In this document: positions 24,572 through 33,518 of the stretch, piece by piece
How positions within the stretch are numbered: position 1 is the stretch's first letter
Layout of the letters: every line of letters starts with the position of its first letter
Source: Zhihengliuella halotolerans
Lineage (GTDB): Bacteria > Actinomycetota > Actinomycetes > Actinomycetales > Micrococcaceae
Reading direction: 5' to 3'
Assembly (NCBI RefSeq): GCF_004217565.1
Contig: NZ_SHLA01000001.1
Span: forward strand, 620,001 to 684,000
Length of the DNA stretch: 64,000 nt
The notes under the pieces: model-generated
Databases searched by the model: none
What the model was told of the DNA's origin: nothing
Seen by the model: the letters and a program-made list of their open reading frames with translations, nothing else
Program-made: the position numbers and the translations under genes

Positions 24572-25240
24572 TCAGGATTCTTTGGGGAAACGACTGATTC
24601 CGCGCCAAGCTAAACGGGACACGAGATCGCTCGCGACGTCCTGTTCCACGTCATCGGCAACTTCGAGCCACGAGCGCGCGGCCACTTGGGCCATGCCCGA
24701 CAGACTACGCCCCAGCAGCACCGCCTGCGCGTGAGGCAGGGACGTGTCGCCGGAGATGACGCCGGTGATCTCGTCCGCGATGCGCGCATTGAACGTCTCG
24801 AAGCGGTCGCTGACCTCTGGATCATTGAGGAGATCGGACTCGAAGATGAGCCGGTACGCCTGATGGTCGGCAGCGATGAAATCGAAATAGGTGCGGATCG
24901 CGGCGTTGACGCGCTCCTTGTTGTCGACCGTCGACTGGAGGGCCGTGACCATCGCGTCCGTGAGGATGCCCAGGTGGTGATCGAGGAGTGCCAGGTAAAG
25001 TTCGCGTTTGCCGGGGAAGTGCTGGTAGAGCACCGGCTTGCTGACCCGGGCGGTTTCCGCGATCTCGTCCATCGCGGCGCCGTGATAGCCGTGGACCACG
25101 AAAACCTGATGTGCGGCGTCCAGGAGCTGGGCCCGTCGCTGCTCGCGCGGCATGCGCGGAGCGCGCCGATCAGTCGGCCCGGCGTCGGAGCGCTGCCCCT
25201 CCGGAGCGTTGCGAACAGATCCCACGGGTGTGTGTTCCAC
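24572..25240 (-). CDS. TetR/AcrR-family transcriptional regulator
   Basis: 222 residues. A polar N-terminal extension of about 30 residues precedes a TetR helix-turn-helix (VHGYHGAAMDEIAETARVSK, then VLYQHFPGKRELY) and a helical ligand-binding domain. I chose GTG 25240 because AGAGGG lies 6 bases upstream. An in-frame ATG at 25324 would start only 2 bases from the -10 hexamer and is unlikely. It is divergent from moeZ and followed by DUF3107. Target genes are unknown; self-regulation through the 25.24-25.39 kb gap is a fair guess. Confidence 0.85.
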   Translation of the reverse strand: MEHTPVGSVRNAPEGQRSDAGPTDRRAPRMPREQRRAQLLDAAHQVFVVHGYHGAAMDEIAETARVSKPVLYQHFPGKRELYLALLDHHLGILTDAMVTALQSTVDNKERVNAAIRTYFDFIAADHQAYRLIFESDLLNDPEVSDRFETFNARIADEITGVISGDTSLPHAQAVLLGRSLSGMAQVAARSWLEVADDVEQDVASDLVSRLAWRGISRFPKES

Positions 25241-25281
25241 GGGTGTCCCTCTTTCTGCCTCGTCCCCCAACGTGCAAGAAA

Positions 25282-25320
25282 CACGCCGATCGGCCGGGGA
25301 ATGACGACCGGCTCGGCGTG
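25282..25320 (-). promoter_or_regulatory. 5'-leader hairpin of tetR
   Basis: CACGCCGA (25282-25289) and TCGGCGTG (25313-25320) form an 8-bp stem, with an inner GCCGG/CCGGC pair. On the minus strand the next bases are TTTCTTG. It lies at the predicted 5' end of the tetR message and could act as an operator-like inverted repeat or as an attenuator. Confidence 0.4.
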
Positions 25321-25326
25321 GCATTC

Positions 25327-25332
25327 AGTCTA
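25327..25332 (-). promoter_or_regulatory. -10 hexamer of tetR
   Basis: TAGACT on the minus strand predicts transcription from about 25320, giving a leader of about 80 nt before the GTG at 25240. Confidence 0.45.
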
Positions 25333-25373
25333 CGCGCCGAGGCCGCGGTGTTGGGGCCGCGCCCGGCGCGTCC

Positions 25374-25379
25374 TAGAGT
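25374..25379 (+). promoter_or_regulatory. -10 hexamer of moeZ, predicted leaderless
   Basis: TAGAGT is followed by 6 bases and the ATG at 25386. Confidence 0.55.
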
Positions 25380-25385
25380 TGAGCC

Positions 25386-26591
25386 ATGGAGAACCCGCAG
25401 GACGCGCCCGCAACGTCAGCCCCGACCCCGCCCGGCCCGCTGGTCGAACCGGGCCCGGAGCTGACGGCGGATGAGCTGCGGCGCTACTCGCGTCACATCA
25501 TCATCCCGGAGATCGGCGTGACCGGTCAGCGCCGCCTGAAGAACGCGAAGGTGCTCGTCATCGGCGCCGGTGGGCTGGGATCTCCTGCCCTGCTCTATCT
25601 CGCGGCGGCCGGCGTCGGAACGCTCGGCATCGTAGACGACGACGTCGTCGACGACTCCAACTTGCAGCGTCAGGTCATCCACACCACCTCGCGCATCGGC
25701 ATGCCGAAGACGGAATCGGCGGCGAAGGCGGTCGCCGATCTCAACCCGGCGACCGACGTCGTCGTGCATGAAACGCGGCTGAGCTCGGAGAACGCGCTGG
25801 AGATCTTCTCCGGGTACGACCTGATCCTCGACGGCACCGACAACTTCGCCACGCGCTACCTCGTCAACGACGCGGCCGCGATTCTCTCCAAGCCCTACGT
25901 GTGGGGATCGATCCTGCGTTTCGACGGACAGGTCAGTGTGTTCTGGCGCGGTCACGGGCCCACCTACCGCGACCTGTACCCGGAGGCGCCGCCGGCCGGA
26001 ACGGTGCCGTCGTGCGCGGAGGGCGGCGTGTTCGGCGTGCTGTGCGCGCAGATCGGATCCGTCATGGTCGCCGAGGCCATCAAGCTCATCACCGGCGCGG
26101 GCCGCCCGCTGCTCGGCCGCGTCCAGATCCTCGATTCGCTCGAGATGACCTGGCGGGAGATCCGCGTCCGGCCGGATCCGGAGCTCGTGCAGCCGACCGA
26201 GCTGCTGGCGGACTACGGCGCGTTCTGCGGAATCACCGTGCCCCCGGCCGACGAGGAGCCGCTCCCCGCCGTCGACGCGCGCGAACTCGCGGAGCTGTTG
26301 CGCCGGCGGGATGCGGGGGAGACGGACTTCCTGCTGATCGACGTGCGCGAGCCGGGCGAGGCTGAGATCGTCTCGATCGACGGTGCCCGCCTCGCCCCGC
26401 GCGGACTCGTGCTCGGCGGCGAGATCGATCTGCCGCGCGAGACGCCGCTGATCCTGCACTGCAAGTCCGGAGGGCGCTCGGGTGAGGTGCTGCGGCACCT
26501 GCGTTCCGAGGGGTACGACGACGTCCGCCACCTCGACGGCGGCATTCTCGGCTGGGTGCGCGACGTGGAACCGGGCAAGCCCGTCTACTGA
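25386..26591 (+). CDS. moeZ: Sulfur-carrier adenylyltransferase/sulfurtransferase MoeZ (ThiF-rhodanese)
   Basis: 401 residues. The ThiF/MoeB adenylation domain (about 28-275) has the nucleotide motif VLVIGAGGLGSP and a candidate catalytic Cys in GTVPSCAEGG. A rhodanese domain (about 295-400) carries the active-site loop LHCKSGGRS, with a catalytic Cys. It would adenylate the C-terminal Gly-Gly of sulfur carriers (MoaD, ThiS, CysO types) and transfer sulfur. I see none of the paired CxxC zinc motifs of E. coli MoeB, as expected for the fused actinobacterial form. The stop is 9 bases from the convergent hemA stop. Confidence 0.9.
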   Translation: MENPQDAPATSAPTPPGPLVEPGPELTADELRRYSRHIIIPEIGVTGQRRLKNAKVLVIGAGGLGSPALLYLAAAGVGTLGIVDDDVVDDSNLQRQVIHTTSRIGMPKTESAAKAVADLNPATDVVVHETRLSSENALEIFSGYDLILDGTDNFATRYLVNDAAAILSKPYVWGSILRFDGQVSVFWRGHGPTYRDLYPEAPPAGTVPSCAEGGVFGVLCAQIGSVMVAEAIKLITGAGRPLLGRVQILDSLEMTWREIRVRPDPELVQPTELLADYGAFCGITVPPADEEPLPAVDARELAELLRRRDAGETDFLLIDVREPGEAEIVSIDGARLAPRGLVLGGEIDLPRETPLILHCKSGGRSGEVLRHLRSEGYDDVRHLDGGILGWVRDVEPGKPVY

Positions 26592-26600
26592 GGGGGCGGG

Positions 26601-27959
26601 TCAGGCAGTGCGGTGGCGCGCGTGGACCGCGTCGTCCGGCATCGCTGCGGGCGCCGGAGCGGGGGCAGCCTGCGGCTTCTGACGCGGCGCTTTCTTGTTC
26701 GCCGCGGCGACGTCCGCCGTGGAGATGCCGAACAGATTCGACAGCGCGGTCTCGACCTCGTCCGAGCGGCCTTGGGCTGCCAGCTCTCGGGCCCTCACGG
26801 TCGGCTCGTGCAGCAGCTGGCGCATCATCCGACGCATTGCGAATTCGACCTCTTCGGCCGCCGCGGTGCAGCCGTGCTGGGCGCGCACCCGCTCGACCTC
26901 GGTCTCCAGGACCCGCTGGGTGTGTTTGCGGAGCGCGACGATCGCCGCGTCGGCGGACCGTTCGCGCTGTTCGGCGGCGAACTCGTCGGCGGCGGTGAGT
27001 ACGATCTCCCGCGCCTCCTCGAGCGCGGCGGCCTGTTCGGCGGGGGCGGCCATGCGCACTGATTCGAGGGTCACGACATCGACGTGCTCGAGCTCCTCGA
27101 GCGAGACGTCGAAGTCGCGCGTCAGCGCCAGGTCGATGGCCACGAGCGGCGCGTCTCCCCGGCCGGTCTCGGCCAGATCCCCGGCGGTTAGCTTGTGGTC
27201 GCCGCCCGAGCAGCCGATGACGACGTCGGCGTCGCGCAGCGCGTCCGCCAGGGTCTCGTCCGTCAAGGCGGTCCCGCCGCGGGTGGCCACGAAGGCGGAG
27301 GCACGGCCCGAATTGGAGTACACGAAGACGTTGCCGGCGTGCCGCTGCTGCAGCAGGGACATCGTCGCGCCGGCGTAGGCGCCGGTCCCGAAGACGACGA
27401 CGTTCTTCTCCGCCCAGGCGTCGTCGCGCAGGTCTTCGGCGAGGTCGAGGGCGACGGAGACGATGGAGAGGCCGCGCCCGCCGAGCGCGGTGCGCGAGCC
27501 GACGTCCTTGGCGGTGCGAGAGGCTGTCTGGAAGAGACGGACGAGAGGGCCGCTCGCGGTGCCCGACTCCTGCGCCTCGATAAGCGCGCGGCGCACCTGG
27601 CCGGCGATCTCGCGCTCGCCGATGACCGCCGAGTCGAGACCGGCGCCCACGGCGAAGAGGTGGTTGACGGCGTCTTTGCCGGTCAGCGTGGTGAGGGCGG
27701 AGGAGACGACCTGCTCGTCGAGGCCGGAGAGCTCGGCGATCTCGGAAATGACGGTCGAGCGCGTCGCCTCGATGTCCTCCTCGGAGCGGGCCTCGGCATA
27801 GACCTCGTAGCGATTGCAAGTAGCGAGGACGACGGCACCGCTCACCGGTCCGGTCCCGTCGAGCGCGCCGGAAGCGACCTCGGACGCGCCGGCGCTCAGC
27901 CGGGCAACGGTTTCGAGGTCGACGTCGGAATGCGAGGCTACGAGCGAAACAAAAACCAC
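26601..27959 (-). CDS. hemA: Glutamyl-tRNA reductase
   Basis: 452 residues. It reduces glutamyl-tRNA to glutamate-1-semialdehyde with NADPH, the first committed step of C5 haem synthesis. The catalytic C48 is in [22 protein letters not shown] (substrate/tRNA site) and the NADPH-binding segment [14 protein letters not shown] are present. The C-terminal dimerisation helices end in an Ala/Pro/Lys-rich tail. The GTG start is decided by GGGAG 6 bases upstream; an upstream ATG at 27970 is out of frame. It is divergent from hemE, across a gap holding two inverted repeats. Confidence 0.93.
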   Translation of the reverse strand: MVFVSLVASHSDVDLETVARLSAGASEVASGALDGTGPVSGAVVLATCNRYEVYAEARSEEDIEATRSTVISEIAELSGLDEQVVSSALTTLTGKDAVNHLFAVGAGLDSAVIGEREIAGQVRRALIEAQESGTASGPLVRLFQTASRTAKDVGSRTALGGRGLSIVSVALDLAEDLRDDAWAEKNVVVFGTGAYAGATMSLLQQRHAGNVFVYSNSGRASAFVATRGGTALTDETLADALRDADVVIGCSGGDHKLTAGDLAETGRGDAPLVAIDLALTRDFDVSLEELEHVDVVTLESVRMAAPAEQAAALEEAREIVLTAADEFAAEQRERSADAAIVALRKHTQRVLETEVERVRAQHGCTAAAEEVEFAMRRMMRQLLHEPTVRARELAAQGRSDEVETALSNLFGISTADVAAANKKAPRQKPQAAPAPAPAAMPDDAVHARHRTA

Positions 27960-27987
27960 AGTGCTCCCATGGTATCGCCACCTGTCG

Positions 27988-28003
27988 CTAAGGTTGCCCT
28001 AAG
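27988..28003. promoter_or_regulatory. Possible regulator site near hemA
   Basis: CTAAGGTTGCCCTAAG is an imperfect repeat 28 bases upstream of the hemA start. It resembles half of a DtxR/IdeR iron box but lacks the proper palindrome, so this is a weak call. Confidence 0.2.
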
Positions 28004-28031
28004 AACGCCGGTCCCGGCACCCCTCGCGGCA

Positions 28032-28047
28032 CGTGGCGTTCGCCACG
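28032..28047. repeat. Inverted repeat in the hemA-hemE gap
   Basis: CGTGGCG and CGCCACG form perfect 7-bp arms around TT. It lies between the divergent genes and could be an operator. Confidence 0.4.
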
Positions 28048-28065
28048 AAGCGGCGCGCTGGTGGG

Positions 28066-28079
28066 GCGCTAATTAGCGC
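28066..28079. promoter_or_regulatory. Perfect palindrome over the hemE -35 region
   Basis: GCGCTAATTAGCGC is a 14-bp perfect palindrome. The -35 position predicted from the hemE -10-like hexamer (17-bp spacer) is 28074-28079, inside it. A bound repressor would block hemE. Confidence 0.5.
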
Positions 28080-28096
28080 AAAGCATGCCCGGTTGG

Positions 28097-28102
28097 CAGA
28101 AT
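28097..28102 (+). promoter_or_regulatory. -10-like hexamer of hemE, predicted leaderless
   Basis: CAGAAT is followed by 6 bases and the ATG at 28109. Confidence 0.5.
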
Positions 28103-28108
28103 TGCCCC

Positions 28109-29170
28109 ATGACCCTGAGCCCCAGCCACCCGTTGATGGATGGCCGAACCGCAGAATCCCCGCTGATCTCCGCCTACCGGGGCGTCAAGCCGTCCCGGCG
28201 CCCCGTGTGGTTCATGCGCCAGGCCGGCCGCTCGCTGCCCGAATACCGGAAGGCGAGGGAGGGGACCGGCATGCTCGAGTCGTGCCTGCTGCCCGAACTG
28301 GCCTCCGAGATCACCCTGCAGCCCGTGCGCCGCCACGACGTGGACGCCGGCATCTTCTTCTCCGACATCGTCATCCCGCTCAAGCTCGCAGGTGTCGGCG
28401 TCGACATCGTCTCCGGTGTCGGGCCCGTGCTCGATTCCCCGGTGCGCACAGCGGCCGACGTCGCAGCCCTGCCGACGCTCGAGGATTCCGCGCTCGATCC
28501 GATCCGCGAGGCCGTCGCGCTCACGGTCGCCGAACTCGGTTCGACGCCGCTTATCGGTTTCGCGGGGGCACCGTTCACCCTGGCGGCCTACATGGTGGAG
28601 GGGCGCCCGTCGCGCGACCACATGGGCCCGCGCAGCATGATGCACGCGGACCCGGAGACCTGGCAGGCGCTCGCCGGCTGGGCCGCCGACGTCTCCGGGC
28701 AGTTCCTCCGCGCCCAGATCGAGGCCGGCGCCTCGGCCGGCCAGCTCTTCGACTCGTGGGCCGGCAGCCTGGGCCGCGCGGACTACGAACGCTTCGTCGC
28801 CCCGGCCTCCGCCCGCGCCCTCGACGGCGTGCGCGGTCTCGGCGCCCCGCTCGTGCACTTCGGCACCGGCACCTCCGAAATCTTGCAGCCGATGCGCGAC
28901 GTGGGCGTCGACGTCGTCGGCGTGGACTACCGCCTGCCGCTCGACGAGGCGAACCGCCGGCTCGGCGGCGGCGTCCCGCTGCAGGGCAACATCGACCCGG
29001 CACTGCTCACCGCGCCCTGGGAGGTGCTCGAGGCCCACGTTCGCGCGGTCGTCGAGGCCGGATCCGCGGCGCCGGGCCACGTCGTGAACCTGGGTCACGG
29101 CGTGCCGCCGACGACGGACCCGGAGGTCCTGACCCGGGTCGTCTCCCTCATCCACTCCATCGAGCCGTAG
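28109..29170 (+). CDS. hemE: Uroporphyrinogen decarboxylase
   Basis: 353 residues. It decarboxylates the four acetate groups of uroporphyrinogen III to give coproporphyrinogen III, the branch point for the coproporphyrin-dependent pathway. The family signature RRPVWFMRQAGRSLPEYR starts near residue 30, and the second signature GFAGAPFTLAAYM is present, as is GVDYRLPLDEA. First gene of the haem operon. I chose ATG 28109 over the ATG 24 bases upstream (28085) because of the -10-like hexamer, and because residues before MTLSPSHPL show no family similarity. Confidence 0.93.
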   Translation: MTLSPSHPLMDGRTAESPLISAYRGVKPSRRPVWFMRQAGRSLPEYRKAREGTGMLESCLLPELASEITLQPVRRHDVDAGIFFSDIVIPLKLAGVGVDIVSGVGPVLDSPVRTAADVAALPTLEDSALDPIREAVALTVAELGSTPLIGFAGAPFTLAAYMVEGRPSRDHMGPRSMMHADPETWQALAGWAADVSGQFLRAQIEAGASAGQLFDSWAGSLGRADYERFVAPASARALDGVRGLGAPLVHFGTGTSEILQPMRDVGVDVVGVDYRLPLDEANRRLGGGVPLQGNIDPALLTAPWEVLEAHVRAVVEAGSAAPGHVVNLGHGVPPTTDPEVLTRVVSLIHSIEP

Positions 29171-29173
29171 GCT
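29168..29173 (+). promoter_or_regulatory. -10 hexamer of cgoX, overlapping the hemE stop
   Basis: TAGGCT begins with the hemE stop codon TAG and is followed by 7 bases and the GTG at 29181. It predicts an internal leaderless promoter inside the haem cluster. Confidence 0.5.
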
Positions 29174-29180
29174 GCACATC

Positions 29181-30611
29181 GTGAAAACCTCCGCCCGCGC
29201 ACCCCGCCCGGCCGCCGCCGTCGTCGGTGGTGGCATCTCCGGCCTGATCGCCGCGCGCGAACTGGCCGTGGCCGGATTCACCGTGACCGTGCTGGAGGCC
29301 TCCGACGCCTTCGGCGGCTGCGTCGCGGCCCACGACGTCGCGGGACTGCGGCTCGACGCCGGCGCCGAGTCTTTCGCGACCCGCAGCACCGCCGTCGTCG
29401 ACCTGCTCGAGGACCTGGGGCTGGACGGCGACGTCGTCTACCCGGCCGGATCGGGCGCGTGGCTGCAGGCGGCCTCCGGCGCGCGGCCCCTGCCGCAGAC
29501 CGGCATCCTGGGCATCCCCGGCGACCCCATGGCCGACGACGTCCGTGCTGTCATCGGCCACGCCGCGGCCCTGCGCGCCGCGGCAGACTTCGCCCGGCCC
29601 GTGAACCGTTCGCTGACCGAGGGCGACATGAGCCTCGGCGAGCTCGTCCGCCACCGTATGGGCCACACCGTGCTCGATGAGCTCGTCACCCCGGTCGTCT
29701 CCGGCGTTCACTCCGCGGACCCCGACACGCTCGACGTCGACGCCGTGGCCCCCGGGCTGCGCGCCGCTGTCGTCGAGCACGGATCGCTCGCTCGCGCCGT
29801 CTCCGCGCTGCGCGCCGCGGCACCGGCCGGGTCCGCCGTCGGCGGGATCGCCGGCGGCATGCACCGGCTCACCGCCGCGCTCGTCGAGGAACTCGCCGAC
29901 CGCGGCGCCGACCTGCGGCTCGGCACGCGCGTGACGCGCATCGGCCGGAACGACGACGGCTACACCCTCTCCATCGGGGAGCCGGACGAGGCCGTGACCG
30001 CGAACCGCGTGGTCGTCGCCACGGATGGCCCGGCCGCCGTCGACCTGATTTCCCAACTCGATCCGGACTTGGCCGTGTACCGGCCGGAGCCGGGGGCCGG
30101 GGTCTCGCTCGTCACGCTCGTCGTCGACCGGCCGGAGCTCGACGGCGAGGGCGCCGCGGGCGGGCCGCGCGGCAGCGGGGTCCTCGTCTCGAGCGACGCC
30201 GACGGCATCGTCGCGAAGGCGCTGACGCACGCCACCAGCAAGTGGGCGTGGCTCGCCGACGAGGCCGGGCCCGGGACCCACGTGCTGCGCCTGTCCTACG
30301 GGCGCCTGTCCGAGGAGAAGGCACGTATCGCCGACTCCGACGACGCGACCCTCTACTCGACGGCGCTCTCCGACGCTGCGGCGCTGCTCGGCGTCGAGGT
30401 CGCCGAGCAGGACGTCCTCGGCTGGGACGTCGTGCGCTACACGGGCGCCCTGCCGTACGCCACGACCGGGCACAAGCAGCGCGTGACCGATTTCCGTGCG
30501 GCCCTCTCCGCGTTCCCATCCCTGGACGCCGTGGGCGGCTGGCTCTCCGGCACGGGCCTCGCCGCCGTCGTCGCCGACACCCGAGCGCGGACCCGCATCA
30601 GCGTGAGCTAG
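29181..30611 (+). CDS. cgoX: Coproporphyrinogen III oxidase (HemY/HemG type)
   Basis: 476 residues, FAD-dependent. The N-terminal dinucleotide motif GGGISG (16-21) and the C-terminal FAD motif (VGGWLSGTGLAAVV) are intact. In the coproporphyrin pathway it oxidises coproporphyrinogen III to coproporphyrin III. Its neighbours chdC and cpfC support that role rather than protoporphyrinogen oxidation. The start is GTG, with no Shine-Dalgarno sequence. Confidence 0.9.
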   Translation: MKTSARAPRPAAAVVGGGISGLIAARELAVAGFTVTVLEASDAFGGCVAAHDVAGLRLDAGAESFATRSTAVVDLLEDLGLDGDVVYPAGSGAWLQAASGARPLPQTGILGIPGDPMADDVRAVIGHAAALRAAADFARPVNRSLTEGDMSLGELVRHRMGHTVLDELVTPVVSGVHSADPDTLDVDAVAPGLRAAVVEHGSLARAVSALRAAAPAGSAVGGIAGGMHRLTAALVEELADRGADLRLGTRVTRIGRNDDGYTLSIGEPDEAVTANRVVVATDGPAAVDLISQLDPDLAVYRPEPGAGVSLVTLVVDRPELDGEGAAGGPRGSGVLVSSDADGIVAKALTHATSKWAWLADEAGPGTHVLRLSYGRLSEEKARIADSDDATLYSTALSDAAALLGVEVAEQDVLGWDVVRYTGALPYATTGHKQRVTDFRAALSAFPSLDAVGGWLSGTGLAAVVADTRARTRISVS

Positions 30612-30659
30612 CCCCATCCCCGAGAACTCACCACCGATTTCCCCCTAGAAAGAGGCACC

Positions 30660-31367
30660 ATGAGCGAGAACCGTTCGAACAGCCCCGTGCTCGCGGACCG
30701 CGAGCGCGAGGGCGATACCCTGCACTTCACCCTCTGGACGGTCTTCAAGCGTGACTCCGACCTGGACCGCTCCGAGGGCGTCGCCGCCTTCGGGGCCCTC
30801 GTCGAGGAGCTCGCCGCCGACGGCGTCACCCTGCGCGGCACCTACGACGTCTCGGGCATGCGCGCCGACGCCGACGTCATGGTGTGGCTGCACGGGCCTT
30901 CCGCCGAGGACCTGCAGGCGGCCGTGCGCAAGATCCGCCGCACCTACCTGTTCGCCGAGACCTCCATCGTGTGGTCGGGCATGGGCGTGCACCGCGAGGC
31001 CGAGTTCGCCAAGACCCACTCGCCGGCTTTCGCCCGCGGCGTCGAGTCGAAGGAGTGGATGACCATCTACCCGTTCGTCCGCTCGTACGACTGGTACCTG
31101 CTGGACCCGGCGGAGCGCGGCAAGATGCTGCGCGACCACGGCATCCTCGGCCGCGACTTCCCGGAGATCAGCGCCAACACGGTCGCCGCGTTCGCGCTCG
31201 GCGACTACGAGTGGATGATCTGCCTCGAGGCACCGGTCCTGATCGACCTCGTCGACATGATGCGCCACCTGCGCTACACCGACGCCCGCAACCACGTGCG
31301 TGAGGAAGTTCCGTTCTACACGGGCAAGATGATCGGATTCGAGCAGGTCGCGGAGGTGCTGCGCTGA
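30660..31367 (+). CDS. chdC: Coproheme decarboxylase
   Basis: 235 residues, the chlorite-dismutase-like HemQ family. It converts coproheme to haem b using peroxide, the last step. YPFVRSYDWYLL (Y137 as the likely radical Tyr), MRHLRYTDARNHV and FYTGKMI match the actinobacterial type. An N-terminal polar stretch precedes LHFTLWTVF. Preceded by a clear Shine-Dalgarno site (GAAAGAGG) and a 48-base gap. The stop TGA overlaps the cpfC ATG by one base (TGATG), so translation is coupled. Confidence 0.92.
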   Translation: MSENRSNSPVLADREREGDTLHFTLWTVFKRDSDLDRSEGVAAFGALVEELAADGVTLRGTYDVSGMRADADVMVWLHGPSAEDLQAAVRKIRRTYLFAETSIVWSGMGVHREAEFAKTHSPAFARGVESKEWMTIYPFVRSYDWYLLDPAERGKMLRDHGILGRDFPEISANTVAAFALGDYEWMICLEAPVLIDLVDMMRHLRYTDARNHVREEVPFYTGKMIGFEQVAEVLR

Positions 31368-32542
31368 TGAGCCGGGTAGCTGAAGAAACGACAGCCGGGG
31401 CCCAGGGCCTCGGCTTCGACGCGATCCTGCTCGCCTCCTTCGGCGGGCCGGAGGGCCAGGACGACGTCATCCCGTTCCTGCGCAACGTCACCGCCGGCCG
31501 CGGCATCCCGGACGAGCGGCTCGAAGAAGTCGCGACCCACTACCGGGCCAACGGCGGCGTGAGCCCCATCAACGAGCAGAACCGCGACCTGCTCGCAGCC
31601 CTCGAGGGCGAGATCGCCGCCCGCGACTGGCACCTGCCGCTGTACTGGGGCAACCGCAACTGGGACCCCTACATCCCCGAGGCGCTGCAGCAGATGCACG
31701 ACGACGGCCACCGCCGGGTGCTCATGCTCGTCACGAGCGCGTACGCCGGCTACTCCAGCTGCTGCCAGTACCGCGAGGACATCGACAAGGGCCTCGAGTC
31801 CACTGGGCTCGGCGACAGCCTCGAGATCGTGAAAATCCCGCAGTTCTTCCACGACCGCGCCTTCATCGCCCCGTTCCAGGAGGCCCTCGCTGCCGGTATC
31901 GAGGACGTCCGGGCCCAGCTGGCGGCGAAGGGCGAGCCCGACGCGCAGCCGAAGATCGTCTTCGTCACCCACTCGATCCCCACGGCGATCGCCGAGGCGC
32001 AGGGGCCGGACCATGTGAAGGAGGAGTACGGCACGGACGCCTACTCCGCACAGCACGAGGCCGTCGCCCGCACCCTCATGCGCACGGTGCCGGCAGCCGC
32101 CGGCCTCGAGCACACTCTGGTCTTCCAGTCCCGCTCCGGCGCCCCGAGCACTCCGTGGCTCGAGCCGGACATCAACGACGCCATCGAGGAGTACGCCGAG
32201 GCGGGCACCCGCGGCGTCGTCGTCATGCCGATCGGGTTCGTCTCCGATCACATGGAGGTCAAGTGGGACCTCGACACCGAGGCGAAGGACACCGCCGCCG
32301 AGCTCGGCCTCGCGTTCCACCGCGCGCCGACGCCCGGGACGCACGCGGCGTTCGTTTCCGGTCTCGTCGACATCGTCGCCGGCCACCTGGCGGGCGCCAA
32401 ACCGAAGCAGGCCGACGGCCAGCAGGTCCCGGGGCAGTGGGGTGACATCTGCTGCGTGACCGGTTGCCGGCCCCGTCTGACGGCGCGCTCGGCCGCCTCC
32501 CGTCCCGGCACGCCCACCGCGGCGCCGTCGTCCGAATCCTGA
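31367..32542 (+). CDS. cpfC: Coproporphyrin ferrochelatase
   Basis: 391 residues. It inserts Fe2+ into coproporphyrin III. Core motifs include LASFGGPEG and the catalytic His in VTHSIP. Cysteines in YSSCCQY (about 127-133) and DICCVTGC (about 363-370) fit the [2Fe-2S] cluster known for actinobacterial ferrochelatases. After those it continues with a 22-residue Ser/Pro/Ala-rich tail. The start overlaps the chdC stop and its stop overlaps the hemC start, each by one base. Confidence 0.92.
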   Translation: MSRVAEETTAGAQGLGFDAILLASFGGPEGQDDVIPFLRNVTAGRGIPDERLEEVATHYRANGGVSPINEQNRDLLAALEGEIAARDWHLPLYWGNRNWDPYIPEALQQMHDDGHRRVLMLVTSAYAGYSSCCQYREDIDKGLESTGLGDSLEIVKIPQFFHDRAFIAPFQEALAAGIEDVRAQLAAKGEPDAQPKIVFVTHSIPTAIAEAQGPDHVKEEYGTDAYSAQHEAVARTLMRTVPAAAGLEHTLVFQSRSGAPSTPWLEPDINDAIEEYAEAGTRGVVVMPIGFVSDHMEVKWDLDTEAKDTAAELGLAFHRAPTPGTHAAFVSGLVDIVAGHLAGAKPKQADGQQVPGQWGDICCVTGCRPRLTARSAASRPGTPTAAPSSES

Positions 32543-33516
32543 TGAGCAGCTTCACCGTCGGCACGCGCGGATCCGCGCTCGCGACGACCCAGACCGGGCA
32601 CGTCGCGGACGCGCTCGCTTCGCTCTCCGGCCTGACGCCGCAGACGATCCTCGTCAAGACCGAGGGCGACGTCACGTCCGGGCCACTCGCGCAGCTGGGC
32701 GGCACCGGTGTCTTCGCCGCCGCCCTGCGCGTCGCCCTGCTCGAGGGCCGCTGCGACCTGGCCGTGCACTCGCTCAAGGACCTGCCCACGGCCCAGCCCG
32801 AGGCACTCGTGCTCGCGGCGATGCCCGAGCGCGTGGACGTGCGCGACGCGCTCTGCGCGCGCGACGGGCTCACGCTGGCGGCGCTGCCGGCCGGAGCGAC
32901 GATCGGCACGGGCTCGCCGCGTCGCGCGGCCCAGCTCAAGTACGCCCGTCCCGACGTCGACATCGTGGACATCCGCGGCAACGTGGGCACGCGGCTGGGC
33001 CGCGTGAAGGGTTCTCCCGAGCAGGCAGACGACGGAGGCGTGGGCCGGGTCGCCCAGCGTGATCTGGACGCCGTCGTACTGGCCGCCGCCGGGTTGCGGC
33101 GACTGGGCCTGCAAGAGCACGTCACCGAGTATCTGGATCCGTCCGTCATGCTGCCCGCCCCCGGGCAGGGCACGCTCGCGGTGGAGTGCCGGCCGGAGAC
33201 GGTCGCCGACCCCGGCTCGCCGCTGGCGGCGGCGCTCGCCGCGCTCGACGACGACGCGACCCGCCTGGCCGTCACGAGCGAGCGCGGGCTGCTCGCCCGG
33301 CTCGAGGCTGGTTGTGCGGCGCCCATCGGCGCACTGGCCAGCGTCGACGGTGAGCTGCTGACGCTTGACGCGGTCGTGTGCGCGCAGGACGGGTCCGACG
33401 TGATCCGCCGCTCCGCGTCGACCCGCGACCTCACCGACGACGGCGCCCGTGCCCTGGGCGTGCAGCTCGCCGAGTTGCTGCTGCGCGAGGGCGCGGCCGA
33501 TCTGGCCGGGCTCTAG
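32542..33516 (+). CDS. hemC: Hydroxymethylbilane synthase (porphobilinogen deaminase)
   Basis: 324 residues. It joins four porphobilinogens into hydroxymethylbilane on a dipyrromethane cofactor, which is attached to C258 (EAGCAAPIGA). GTRGSALATTQ at the N-terminus, HSLKDLPT and GTGSPRRAAQL are the standard substrate-binding motifs. The ATG at 32542 overlaps the cpfC stop (TGATG); a longer in-frame start at 32464 lies inside cpfC and lacks support. Confidence 0.93.
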   Translation: MSSFTVGTRGSALATTQTGHVADALASLSGLTPQTILVKTEGDVTSGPLAQLGGTGVFAAALRVALLEGRCDLAVHSLKDLPTAQPEALVLAAMPERVDVRDALCARDGLTLAALPAGATIGTGSPRRAAQLKYARPDVDIVDIRGNVGTRLGRVKGSPEQADDGGVGRVAQRDLDAVVLAAAGLRRLGLQEHVTEYLDPSVMLPAPGQGTLAVECRPETVADPGSPLAAALAALDDDATRLAVTSERGLLARLEAGCAAPIGALASVDGELLTLDAVVCAQDGSDVIRRSASTRDLTDDGARALGVQLAELLLREGAADLAGL

Positions 33517-33518
33517 CC

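Noticed and set aside
27988-28003. Iron box (DtxR/IdeR) near hemA
   Set aside because: CTAAGGTTGCCCTAAG lacks the palindrome and spacing of the known 19-bp consensus, so it is listed only as a weak site.
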